A stretch of DNA of 64,000 nt, from assembly GCA_015680685.1 (NCBI GenBank), contig MNCI01000808.1:850-64849 (forward strand), written 5' to 3'. The DNA is from Gnetum montanum. Taxonomy: Eukaryota > Streptophyta > Gnetopsida > Gnetales > Gnetaceae. Under the pieces are notes generated by a model. The model had not been told where the DNA came from, did not search any database, and saw only the letters and a list, made by a program, of their open reading frames with translations. The translations under genes were made by a program, and so were the position numbers. Positions 22,701 to 32,340 of the stretch are shown here, one piece after another. Positions within the stretch are counted from its first letter, which is position 1. Each line of letters begins with the position of its first letter.

Positions 22701-23925
22701 CCAAATGGAAGGGGAAATGGCGGAAGGTTCCTCTGCACGTCCTCAACGGTAAGGGGCGGATCTAAGGTCCAGTCATCGTGCAGCCACCCGAGTCTCTGGC
22801 AATTCTCAAAAGCCCTAGAGTAACAGGTGGGGTACTCACACATGTCGAAGCCAATCTGCCCTATAACACCAGCACGCACGTTGCTAGTTGAGGTAAATGC
22901 CATTATTGCCGTTTCGGCCCATGATAACGCGTCTCCATTTCCAACTAACCTGTTGTCATGAATAAAAAACCTGTACCATATAACATAGGCTTATATTACA
23001 TTTTGCACATAGGCTTCTCTTATATTTCACATCGATAACAGACATATAACAACAACAAAAAATAGACAGTTAATAAACTTCACTTACCCGCCTGTGTAGT
23101 ACACCATGCCTTGTGGGTTCTGGAAATAGGTCGAGACATGGCGAGCCATGAACAGTGTGTTATATGCATGATAACAACTGAACTGAGCCATTTCCCAGAT
23201 CCAGTTTAAGCTCCTTAAGCCCTGAGCGCTAAGTTCTCGGTCCTCGGGACGACCCGTATCGATGGCCCCGTCTGTCAAGAAGGCCAGAATCCCTTGTGCA
23301 GAACCTGCCAGCAGGTGCTCTAACAGGGCACCGGCGATGTCACCAGACAAATTAGACCACACAATGACGCTGTAGTTGCGCAGAAAGAACTGCAGAAACT
23401 CCAGCGCACCCCGTCGAAACCATATGGCCTTCCCTTGCAACCGCGTTTGCGGGGGAGGGACATTGGGGACGATGGGGTTTATACAACACAGAACCCCGAC
23501 AATATCCAAGACAATCAGAATGGGCTTTAGCATGACGCTGTACAGAAAACCTAATGCATACATTAACGCCTACTTTTACATTTGCATGACTAATACAGAA
23601 AACTTATAAACTACACCTAGTTATCCAGGCCGAAATCACCCAAACCCTTGCAATAACGCAAGGTTCGTCCCTGACAACGGCGGTAGATGCAACCCCATCA
23701 AACCCTCGCATTAACCCGAGGTCCACAATTTGAAATCTACATTCACGCAAAAGATACCACGAAAAATAGACATTAAAACAAAATAAGCATGTAAGGAATG
23801 ACCAACCGGTTCAAAGGTGTAGGGTCACGAACATCGACCAGCGCCTGCGAAACGCGATCCAGATTCTCTTGCACCTCATCGATTTTGGCCAGTTTTGCAT
23901 TCTTCCTCTTGATTTTTGGTGCCAT
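19794..23925 (-). pseudogene. Antisense eight-exon gene inside TE-C (HAD-like domain, acidic C terminus)
   Basis: Minus-strand exons: 23925-23807, 23537-23088, 22970-22696, 22597-21557, 21464-21249, 21179-21051, 20973-20156, 20075-19794. Donors read GTTGGT, GTAAGT, GTAAGG, GTAAGC, GTATGG, GTACGT, GTAAGT; all acceptors end in AG, several after good pyrimidine tracts (TTTTCAG, TTTCTGTTAG). Exon lengths sum to 3330 nt and every junction keeps phase (2,2,1,1,1,1,0) to a TAA. Eight nonsense codons interrupt it: four in exon 4 (22458, 22230, 21864, 21810) and four in exon 7 (20723, 20717, 20606, 20339). Exon 1 is basic (MAPKIKRKNAKLAK). Exon 2 resembles an FCP1/NIF HAD domain: ILIVLDIVGVL, FRRGALEFLQFF, SVIVWSN, LRSLNWIWE. 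Exon 4 has a FADLFGVPSDGLPV block like plant-transposon-protein N termini. Exon 7 is helical and charged; exon 8 is Glu-rich. Either a captured host gene or a lineage-specific antisense ORF; cellular role unknown. Confidence 0.75.
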
Positions 23926-24070
23926 TGTAACAGCTTCAAAAATTTTCACCGTTTAACACTTGCAAATCTTCACGAAATCACACGCTCTAATCCTCTGCTC
24001 TTCCTTCTCTCGCTCACCAACAGTTACGAATTCAAATTCACAACAGCCAACAGCCTGTCCTCATCAAAAA

Positions 24071-24090
24071 CTACTTACTTATATGCGAAG
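24071..24090 (-). promoter_or_regulatory. TATA-like box upstream of the antisense gene
   Basis: On the minus strand CGCATATAAGTAAG lies about 150 bases before ATG 23925. Between them are purine-rich leader sequences with no other ATG in good context that I noticed. This fits a separate antisense promoter, but a single TATA-like word is weak evidence. Confidence 0.3.
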
Positions 24091-24339
24091 ATCACCGACT
24101 TAATGTCCAATGTCAGCGGGACTTTCCTAAAATGGAACCCGAAAATCAAGATCTTAATGCGACTGATATCGCACGCACCACTGTCCGAAATGATGTTAAA
24201 CTACCACATCTTATCGCCTCGTAATCGGGTAGCATTGATTATAGCTTGTTTACAATATTCAAAATTCAGTTAGCCTTCCACGTTTGACGACATCATGTCA
24301 CCTTTCTTCTAATCATTTACGCACTTTGTGGTTTTGCAG

Positions 24340-25480
24340 GATAGACGGCAAATGGACGCAACATTTTCAGCACCTCTAACTTTGACAGGCCCATACGGGA
24401 AAGTAGTTAGGCAATTCGACTCCACGTTAGTAGACGTTAACCCCTCTTTAGAAGATGTAACCATAGCCGCGTCGGAGACGTCCCCAGAATGGCCAGAACA
24501 GTCGACGTGTACGCTAGACCTGGAGGCTGGGGACATAACCGAAGACCCCCTCAATGAGGTTTCTATCGTTACACATAAGGGTGAAGCCAAAACGCTTAAA
24601 GTTAGCTCTTTACTAGACCAAAAAAAGCACGATGCCATAAAACAGGTCCTGCAAGATAACATTACTGTCTTCGCATGGTCATATGAGGATATGCCTGGAC
24701 TAGATCCTAGGCTAATCCAGCATAACATCATCTTAGACCCGCCGATTAAAGCAGTTAGGCAAAAGGCATGCAAAATCAAGCCAGAGATCGTGCTAGCTGT
24801 GCGTGATGAAATCACCAAACTGTACCAGGCTAGTTTCATCCGTGCGATCGATTACTCGGACTGGGTATCTAACATTGTAGTCGTCCCAAAGAAGACTGGA
24901 AGCATACGCATCTGCATAGACTTCCGGGATTTGAATAAGGCCACAATTAAAGATAACTTCTCGTTGCCAAGTATCAACCAACTAGTCAATACGACAGCTG
25001 GGCATGCACTTCTATCCTTTATGGATGGTTTTTCAGGCTATAATTAGATTCGCATTAACTCGGAACATCAATTGACAACAACGTTCATGACACCCTGGGG
25101 CACCTTTTGTTACACTATGATGCCTTTTGGTCTAAAGAACGCCGGAGCAACGTATCAACGAGCCATGACATACATTTTCAGCGATTACCTCCTAGGAAGG
25201 CTAAATGATTAGGTAGACGATATAGCTGTTAAGTCTTTAAAGTCTGAGGATCATTCAGGAGACCTGGAATTAGTCCTTAAAAGATGCTCCAAATACGAGC
25301 TTCGACATAACCCAAAGAAGTGCGTATTCGGAGTCAAAACCGGATGAATGCTGGGGTTTGTGGTGTCGGAAACCGGCATATGAGTTGACCCTGATAAGGT
25401 CAAAGCCATTGTCGAATTAATGCCTCCTACAGACCTCAAGCAATTACGCGGGTTACAGGGATGCTTACAATTTATACGCG
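24340..25480 (+). pseudogene. TE-C reverse transcriptase (decayed)
   Basis: The frame opens after the TTTTGCAG site and runs to 25047 without a stop. Blocks: FAWSYEDMPGLDP, VVPKKTGSIRICIDFRDLN, FSLPSINQLV, SFMDGFSGYN, TPWGTFCYTMMPFGLKNAGATYQRAM and VDDIAVKS, which are the conserved RT palm and fingers in normal order. A nonsense codon follows SGYN, another replaces the Tyr of the catalytic Y-V-D-D box, and two TGA codons fall near 25345 and 25380. A frameshift at about 25470-25480 separates LRGLQGCLQFI from the RNase H part. The enzyme would copy the RNA to cDNA in cytoplasmic particles. Confidence 0.9.
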
Positions 25481-26050
25481 GTTCATCTTGAGGTTAACCG
25501 ACAAGCTACACCCTATGCAACACTTGCTAAAAAACGGGGTTAATTTCGAATGGACCGACAATTGCCAACGTGCGTTTGACAGCTTAAAACAAGAACTGCA
25601 ACATTTACCGATGGTTTTCCCACCACAAAGGAACTTGCCATTTTACATTTATCTCGCAACTTCGGACGTAGCGTTAGCCACATTACTTTGTCAAAGGAGG
25701 GATGATGGGTCGGAAGTGCCCATCTACTACTTAAGTCATGCTCTATGTGCGTACAAAACGAGGTACAATGACGTGGAGCGTAATTGCCTAGCATTAGTTT
25801 TTACGCTTAAAAAGTGTAGGCATTATCTTTTCCGTAGCAAGGTCAACATCATCTATAAAAATAACATTCTTAGGGCCATTACGTACAACCTATACGAGAG
25901 CAGTAAAATAGCTCGCTAGAAGGCTATCACGACAGAATTCGATCTGCACTATATTGGCCAATCATCTACGAAGGGCTAGGCAATAGCTGACTAGTTAATA
26001 ACTTCACCAATTAACAATCAGGCGACTATAGAGCCAGAGTTCCCTGACGA
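25481..26050 (+). pseudogene. TE-C RNase H domain 1 and connection (decayed)
   Basis: RLTDKLHPMQHLLKNGVNFEW leads into FYIYLATSDVALATLL, VPIYYLSHAL, TRYNDVERNCLALVF and CRHYLFRSKV, the RNase H fused to RT in gypsy elements. The first catalytic Asp appears as SD in ATSDVA and the Glu as the E of DVERN. Nonsense codons at 25918, 25978 and 25993 fall at positions expected to be Trp or Gln. The connector ends near 26050 and hands over to the second RNase H. Confidence 0.85.
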
Positions 26051-26060
26051 ACATGTACAT

Positions 26061-26500
26061 AGTTTAAGCCCTGTCTTGACAGGCCCCAAAGCAACGTTGT
26101 ATTTCGACGGAGCTTCAACCGCTAGAGGTGGCAGTGCTGCCACTGTTATTACGCTATCGCCTGAGGATGTGCATCTCCACGCTTATCGCTTGACCTTCCC
26201 CTGTACGAACAATGTGGCAGAGTACGAGGGGCTCCTCAGGGGATTACAAACTACCAGTGAACTCGATGTTCGACACTTGGCGATTAGGGGCGATTCGATG
26301 CTTGTCATAAATCAGATCACAGGAGTCTACGCCTGCAAGGCTGTACATTTGTAGCCCTACTGCGATAAGGCTAAAGATCTTCTAAGACGATTTGCGACCA
26401 TCGATGCCTAGCATGTGCCATGCACGGATAACACACTGGCCGACGCACTGGCAACACTGGCTTTGAACGTGCCTTCACATCTCTTTGACACCTGTCCTGC
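26061..26500 (+). pseudogene. TE-C second, archaeal-type RNase H
   Basis: TLYFDGASTARGGSAATVI, then CTNNVAEYEGLLRGLQ, IRGDSMLVINQITG, and NTLADALATLA give the four acidic positions (D of FDGA, E of AEYE, D of GDS, D of ADALA), all retained. Stops at 26352 and 26409 break the frame. A second RNase H after the RT-linked one is characteristic of the Tat/Ogre branch and is the best lineage marker here. TE-H preserves the right half of the same domain at 55766. Confidence 0.88.
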
Positions 26501-26559
26501 ATTGATAACAGACTGCGCAGATCCTATCATTCAGACGATGCAAATCTCTTCTCTTCTCG

Positions 26560-27480
26560 AGGAAAGCACACCTGAATGGTACGACGACACTAAAACCTAC
26601 CTTTTACAGGACGAGCTACTGTCTGCATTGACACGCACACAGAAAGATGCGATATGCAAGCGGGCTAGGCAATACGTCATCATCGGAGACAGCACTCTTT
26701 GTAGACGCTCCTTTGATGGCGTGCTGCTTACTTACGTTGACAAAAACCAAGCACAGCATATAGTCGGCGAAGTTCACGAGGGACTGTGCGGCGGCCACGT
26801 AGCACCACGGGCTATGGCCTTAAAAATCCGTCATTTAGGATACTACTAGCCGTGCATGGAAAAAGATTTCCTGACAAAGCTTAAAACTTGTGACACGTGT
26901 TAGCATCACGCGAATCTCATACATGTGTCACCTACAGAACTACACACGACGCAGATAACATGGCCATTTCAACGATGGGGACTAGACATTATAGACCCCA
27001 TCACGTCAAAATCTTCCGCAAGTCATAGGTTCATCATTACCGCTACTGAGTATTTTATGAAGTGGGTGGAGGCTATTCCCCTAAGAAATATCACATCTCA
27101 GCAGATTTGCCATTTTATCCTGGACAATATAGTAACCAGATTTGGTCTCCCGATGACTATCGTGACCGACAATGGGCCACAGTTTAGTAGCACGGAAACC
27201 AAATCCTTCTGTGATAACCTGGGCATTAGACAATCTTTTTCCTCCCCCTATTATCCGCAAGAAAATGGTCAAGCTGAAGCAATGAACAAAGTGATCATCA
27301 ATCTGCTCAAAAAAATGCTCGACGGAAACAAAAGGCGGTGNTAAGTTCTCTGAAAACTGGGAAGGCCCTTTCTTGGTGGTTCACGCGTACAACAACAGAG
27401 CATTCAAATTAGCAGATGTCAATGGCAATGAACTACCAAACCCTGTAAATCATGTATATCTGAAGCGGTATTACGTTTAG
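26560..27480 (+). pseudogene. TE-C integrase (decayed, with assembly gap)
   Basis: The HHCC zinc finger reads EVHEGLCGGHVAP ... LKTCDTC. Catalytic core: FQRWGLDIIDPI (first Asp), TDNGPQFSS (second Asp), FSSPYYPQENGQAEAMNK (Glu). The C-terminal part resumes after an N at 27341 with KFSENWEGPFLVV and NHVYLKRYYV. About 340 bases present in TE-H (56885-57225) are missing at that N. Nonsense codons at 26848 and 26899 sit at expected Trp and Gln positions. Integrase would insert the cDNA and produced the CCTGG duplication. Confidence 0.88.
27341..27341. other. Single N standing for a gap of about 340 bp
   Basis: Left of the N the sequence matches TE-H up to about 56885, and right of it TE-H from about 57224. 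The intervening integrase segment (AYALWAYHMT and SEAIFPLEL blocks in TE-H) is absent. The single N therefore marks lost sequence, not one unknown base. Confidence 0.75.
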
Positions 27481-27518
27481 CAGTGTCTCCAGTGTGAACG
27501 ACCAGGTATGGTTGCCAT

Positions 27519-27915
27519 CGTCCGCTACGACGCTAAACTGGTAACCATCGTCCGCCACGACGTTAAATTGGCAAGTTGTAACCGTCCGCTACGACGTAAA
27601 ACTGGCAATGTTGTACAGGTCCGCCAAGATGAAAAAATGGTATCTTTTGCACGCGTCCGCCACGACACTAAACTGGCACAGGTAAGTAGTCGTCTACTGA
27701 GATGTAAAACCAGTACAGATCTGTCCCTGGGTCATGACACGAAACTGACATCCACAACACGGTCTGATGAGACCATAAATCAGACATATCACTGTCCGCT
27801 ACGACGTAAAACTAGCGCTTCTCGGTCCGCCCAGACTTTACATTGGGACCATGGTCTGCTAAGACTTAAAACCAGCAATGATAGTCTACCAGGACTTAAA
27901 ACTGGGACTTACAGA
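27519..27915 (+). repeat. Post-integrase array of TCCGCTACGACGTTAAACTGG-type units
   Basis: About a dozen units built around TCCGCYACGACGNTAAA, followed by ACTGGCA-like bases, with variable spacers of 10-40 bases. Later units lose the first half (for example AGACTTAAAACCAG near 27851). TE-H has the matching array after its integrase (57390-57740). A 323-codon plus frame (27508-28479) happens to run through it and encodes degenerate VRHDTKLAQ-like repeats; I treat that as a by-product of the unit structure. Confidence 0.8.
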
Positions 27916-29013
27916 TTGCTTCCATGTAAATCAAGCGAGCGTGATCATCTTTGTACGGCTACACAACAAACGAGGTGGGATACTGGGACAGTCCCAACGT
28001 CACCACCCCACCGGCATCCTACTGATTCCTCGGATGAGCTGAGAGGCATCTTACTGATCCCTCGGAGATGCCGTCGCTGTGCCCACTGCAACAGTGGTAC
28101 CTCTGAGAGTTTAGCCCCGCCAGCCGGAGCCTCGACGAAATCCTCATCGACAACGACCTCGGGAACCTCCGCCGATCATCGCTATCGGACGCCGGCTTCG
28201 CAAATTCATCTAGCTAGTTTCCTATACAACCAGTTAGCTGCACTGTGTCTGATGCCTTTTGGCGAAGATATGCTGGGCCAATCGTCAGGATTGGCAGCTC
28301 CTCCCTCATGCTCCAGCTCCTTCTCCACGGCCCAATCGCTCTATCTCACATCAAACGGCACTCGTTTCGACAACCTCGCCTCTTCTTCGCATGAGCAATG
28401 GTATCCTCTGTTTTCTTCTGTGGCTGCAGGTTACTTGCTTCGAGGATGTCATTCAAAGGTGCGTTCACCTGAGCGGTGAAGAACAACAGCGTTTTGAGAT
28501 GGCTACTAAGGTTTGCCCGACCACTTAGATCTGCATGTCTATACCTCTCATAATCTTACCCTTAGCTCTTATTTCGTTTCATCCCTACCACCCGCTCCCC
28601 GCACGCAAAAGCTACATACGCAAGCATCCATTTTCCGCACTTGCACTCGCAGAGATATCTCAGAAGTGATGCGTCATGCTCCTTTTGCAAGCATTCCTGC
28701 TATAATCAGTGACAGAGAGATCTCAGGCTGATGCGTTACGCTCGTCTGAAAGCATTCCTGTTGACATAGGTGTGCGTACGTTTCTATGCGTTCAGTAAGC
28801 GTATTCCATACTCCTACCATCCTGACTCATTTTACGTCTTCTCCGAACCTGTTTCCTACTATGTCATTCTATCTCCTATTCCCTCCAGCTTTGCTCTTCC
28901 ATGTTCACAGGGCAATGCTTGAGTAGCCATGGATGGACGTTGTTCTTGCTTCTACCAATCCGGTGTTTCATATTTTTTATCAACGTCTTTCGGGCAAGCC
29001 CTCCAACCATCAA
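27916..29013 (+). other. TE-C 3' noncoding region
   Basis: GC-richer than the flanks with no recognisable protein. A duplicated stretch of about 45 bases sharing ATCTCAG, TGATGCGT and GCATTCCTG words occurs near 28655-28702 and 28720-28762. The last 30 bases lead into the polypurine tract. Confidence 0.55.
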
Positions 29014-29027
29014 CAAAGAGGGGCCAT
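29014..29027 (+). other. Polypurine tract of TE-C
   Basis: AAAGAGGGGCCAT abuts the TGAAACACC start of the 3' LTR and would prime plus-strand DNA synthesis. TE-H has the decayed form AAAGAAGAACCAA at the same place (59343-59355). Confidence 0.75.
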
Positions 29028-29917
29028 TGAAACACCGTGAAAATTGCGAGTCGGTCTCAGGCAAAGATTCGCAATTCAGGCAAGGACGCATGCCAGAATT
29101 CCAGAAGGGATAGTAAGACAGAGCAACACCAAGAGGCGCGTAGCATCAAGTCCTCAACTTCTGCTGCAGATTCCTAATCTTACTATGTTTTCTCTATTTA
29201 CGCTATACCATGCGATGTAGCGTAATGGAGCTTAGCGTGATTCTATTTAAACATAGTCCGGCATCAGAAGGCTAGTTACTTCGACATAGGGAAAGGCTTG
29301 AGCAGCGTAATATGTGACTTCTTGTATATTTTGCTAAGTCTTTTGTTCAAGGCCAAGTTTACGCTCTATTACGCACGGCAGCGTAATGAGCTCCAAAATA
29401 GTCTGCACGGTCTGCAGACTCTATTGGTCAGAAACAGTTGATCGGTAGATGTCAGAGCTTGACCTTCCTTCCATCCCGGCTTTGGCCCACGAGGTAGATC
29501 GGACTTCTGTTTGGACAGTTTTCTTGTTGTTTTGTGCTTACTTTGCATCAAGCAATCGGGGTCTCCCCAGTGTAATGTGGTATACAAAATATACATTTTT
29601 TCAAGTCAAAGCGTAGATCTTGAAACTAAGTGTTTCTCTTGTGCTAGCCTCCTTTTATCGCGTTTAGCATCATCATCGTTGCAATACATCTACGTCATTT
29701 TCCCCTCGTTTTGCGATTCCTCGAATCAGATCGCTCCACAAAATATTCATAATCTTCATCGATTTACTGATTAGGAAGTCCCTATCTGATCAACAAGACC
29801 ATTCAGGGCGTCACGGATTCGTTTTCCAGCATAGCCCTCGCACGGATCCGTGGTTAAAATTGTGTACGCGGAATTTTATTTGGTATTTTCCAGCTGCCGA
29901 CGTTTTCCATCGTTACA
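29028..29917 (+). repeat. TE-C 3' LTR (890 bp, promoter deleted)
   Basis: It aligns with the 5' LTR from both ends but joins AAAATAGTC directly to TGCACGGTC at 29403/29404. The missing 679 bases correspond to 14130-14808 and include three of the five U3 repeats, the TATA box and the start region. LTRs are identical at insertion, so this loss came later. Confidence 0.92.
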
Positions 29918-29922
29918 CCTGG

Positions 29923-32340
29923 TACCTAGGGGAAATGTACCAATTTTGGCACAATAGAGAACAAGGCACCACCATTAACATTTGTGGTGTGACAATTGAC
30001 TTCTCTATGTAGGCCATTTCAGAAGTATTAAACCTTCCAAATACAAGGCCAAAGGTTGCTCAGTTATCCACCCGTTCAGACCCTAATGCACAACGAGTTT
30101 GGTTGGAGAGGGCATATGGCAAGGATAAGACATTCGGAGAGTTGACAATGGAAGAGAGGATCTATTTCAAAATTGGAACGTATCACCTCTTCCCCATGAA
30201 GGGCTAAAAAGGATTTCAACATATGTAGCAAGGGGATGTGCAGTGCTGATGGGAAATGTCAATGCTAACTTGCCTCATCTATATTTCACAAAGATCCTAA
30301 GGCAGTTTGAAGAATGAAAGACAGGGAAGCTTGCCTTACCATTCCCTTGTCTTATCAGGAAGTTATGCCAACGTGCTAGTATCAAAGGATACACTAATGA
30401 CATCCTCTGAAAATCCTAGAATGCTTCATATGATGAATTGTTAAAGCCACCAGCTACAAGGAAAATCACTAGTGAGATGCTGGGACTAGAACAAGAAAAA
30501 GAACAGACAGATGAACCAACTACAACTCAATTTGCAAGACCCAATCCACTTCCAAGTATGGGACCTAACCAACAACAGGAAGCAGGGCCTAGCATGAGCC
30601 AAGATCAACCATCGCTATCACAAGATTATAAACGTTTGATAAGACATCTTAGGGCCATCACTAAGATGGTTAATTGGGGAATTCATGATGATGCAAATCT
30701 CTTTTGCATCATTGATGATGCTATACAGCCCATGGTTTCTTTGGGTCATGCAAGGGGTGAAGTGTCCATCCATATAGGAGGAGGGGAAAGTACTTGGTCA
30801 CAATAGATCTCAAGAAATGTTGCATCTTTCCAAGTGCAATTAGAAACTGGTGAAGGGGCCACAGTGGTGGTCATGCAACACCAAGATGTAGTAGGATCCA
30901 TAGAAGTGGTCATAGACCACATTAAAGAATCATTCAATGTACCTGTTGTGCCACTGGTAGATCTCACAGGAACATGTGATGCTCAAAATTTGGTCGGAAC
31001 CTCAATGACTCCTACAGAACATGAGGATGTGCTTGAAAGATTGCTACAAATAGGACAAGTAATGATGTCCCTATTTGACATCCCTCAAGATGTTACATCA
31101 ATTCAATCAGATCTCATTTCCACTAAGGGGAAGCTGGTCTTGATAGAGGTGAGGGCCAAGCATGCTAAAGTAGAGGTGCAAAAATTGCAAGAAAATCTTG
31201 TGGCCCTACAAGTAGCATAGTGGGACCCTTCGTAATTTTTTCCCACAGATCAATTAGACAATTTCAAAATTAAGCAACTAACCAAACTACTAACAAAGAA
31301 TAAGAAGGTGGTAGAAGAAAAAGAGGAGGCTGTTTGGGATGCCTCTACAACACAAGCGCAAACTCATGCACATACCAAGGCACTCAAGGCCATACAAGTG
31401 GAAAACAAGCTGCTTGTTGTCAACAACCTTCGGTTGACCTTTGTGGAGAACCAAAAGAATGTTCTCAAAGAACACTTTCATTAGTTGCGAGAACAATTCA
31501 TCTAGATCAACCAAGACATGAGCCGTTTAGCCAAGGAGAATTGAACCCTCTTAATGGAGGAGGTACACACCATCCGCCAAAAGACAGCTATCAAAATAAG
31601 CACATGGAAAAATGAGGCAAAAAGGCATGAAAAGCTAAAGGAGCACTTCCGGGACTAGGTGGGGATGTACAAATAGATCCTTGAGAAGGAGATCCATATG
31701 GCCAAGGCCCACATCAATGCTATTAGTGCTCAACACACTGACTAGTGAGCCATATTCAACACATATTCCTTTGTCCACTAGGTAGAAGTTAAGAACTGAG
31801 ACCTGCAAATCCAAGATTTTACAAAATACATGGAGTTGGAAAACTTGTGGTATGCCAACCTTGCCATGTTAATAGTAGGGCACATAAGGATAGAGCTCAA
31901 ACAATAGGTAGCTACCACCTACAGCAAATATGAAATAGAATTTGTAGAACACAATAAGATATTGCAAAAATTGGAGATTGCAAATTCTGAACTTGAGGTG
32001 GTGAAAGCAAGCTACCAAGGACAAAAAGGTGTCACAAAAAATTTGGTTCAACGGCTTGTAGATTTTCAAGAATACAAAGACAAAGCTAGAGCCTATGATG
32101 AGGAACGATGGGTGTTTGTGGCTTGGAATGTCAAGGGAAATCAAATGTTTCCACAACTACCCTACCTATGGGAGGTGCCAACTCCATTAAACATCATAAC
32201 ATTAGCATGGACAGCACAAGATCCCTAGACTGAAGAGGAGAAACTCCAGGCCATACTTCAATGCCATCAAGTCCCAAGACCTAGAGCATAAGACAAGGGA
32301 AAAGCACCTATGAAGGAGCCACTGCCACCAGGAACTACAT
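29923..32340 (+). pseudogene. TE-B second ORF, main part: plant-transposon-protein domain plus coiled coil
   Basis: Continues the frame broken by TE-C. YLGEMYQFWHNREQG, VTIDFSM, AISEVLNLP and FKIGTYHLFPMKG form the N-terminal block; a frameshift near 30205 leads to LPFPCLIRKLCQRAS, the signature stretch of 'putative plant transposon protein' domains. From about 30440 a Gln/Pro linker and then long Lys/Glu/Gln/Ala segments (VQKLQENLVALQ, NKKVVEEKEEAV, LEIANSELEVVK) indicate coiled coil to about 32070. The C-terminal block FVAWNVKGNQMFPQLPY ... LAWTAQDP is shared with TE-F (46437-46703). It ends near 32340. No enzymatic motif is seen; it occupies the place of pol/env in a full element. Role unknown, perhaps RNA packaging or particle interaction. 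Confidence 0.75.

Larger units (their letters stand above)
19233..24339 (+). other. TE-C interval between protease and RT; possible sense-strand intron
   Basis: No sense-strand retroviral domain lies here. It holds GGCCCGC repeats (19462-19600) and the antisense gene (19794-23925). Its right edge looks like a plant 3' splice site: a CTAAT branch-like word (24309-24313), then TTTTGCAG ending at 24339, followed at once by the open RT frame (GAT AGA CGG). Ogre elements are known to have an intron between protease and RT, so removal of this whole interval from the sense RNA is plausible. I found no convincing in-phase GT donor at the end of gag-pro, so the left edge is unproven. Confidence 0.5.
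13754..29917 (+). mobile_element. TE-C: Tat/Ogre-like Ty3/gypsy retrotransposon with an antisense gene
   Basis: This 16,164-bp element has matched LTR termini and a perfect five-base duplication. Order on the plus strand: 5' LTR, leader, gag-pro (15445-19232), a 5.1 kb interval, RT, RNase H, a second (archaeal-type) RNase H, integrase, a repeat array, 3' noncoding DNA, polypurine tract, 3' LTR. Two RNase H domains and the large size are hallmarks of the Tat/Ogre lineage. The interval between protease and RT carries an eight-exon-like antisense gene (19794-23925). The element is inactive now: nonsense codons in gag and pol, a gag frameshift near 16800, a pol frameshift near 25475, an assembly gap in integrase, and a 3' LTR lacking its promoter. 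The internal region is rich in ACGC/GCGT words, unlike its hosts, fitting a younger insertion. Confidence 0.9.

Noticed and set aside
24309-24839. 176-codon minus-strand ORF opposite RT
   Set aside because: It is the reverse shadow of the well-supported RT frame, outside the antisense gene model.
27519-27915. CRISPR-like regular repeat array
   Set aside because: Units and spacers vary in length, lie inside a plant retroelement next to integrase, and no cas genes exist.
27508-28479. 323-codon plus-strand ORF with VRHDTKLAQ-like repeats
   Set aside because: It is the translation of the post-integrase DNA repeat array and beyond; TE-H has the array without an open frame, and no domain is visible.
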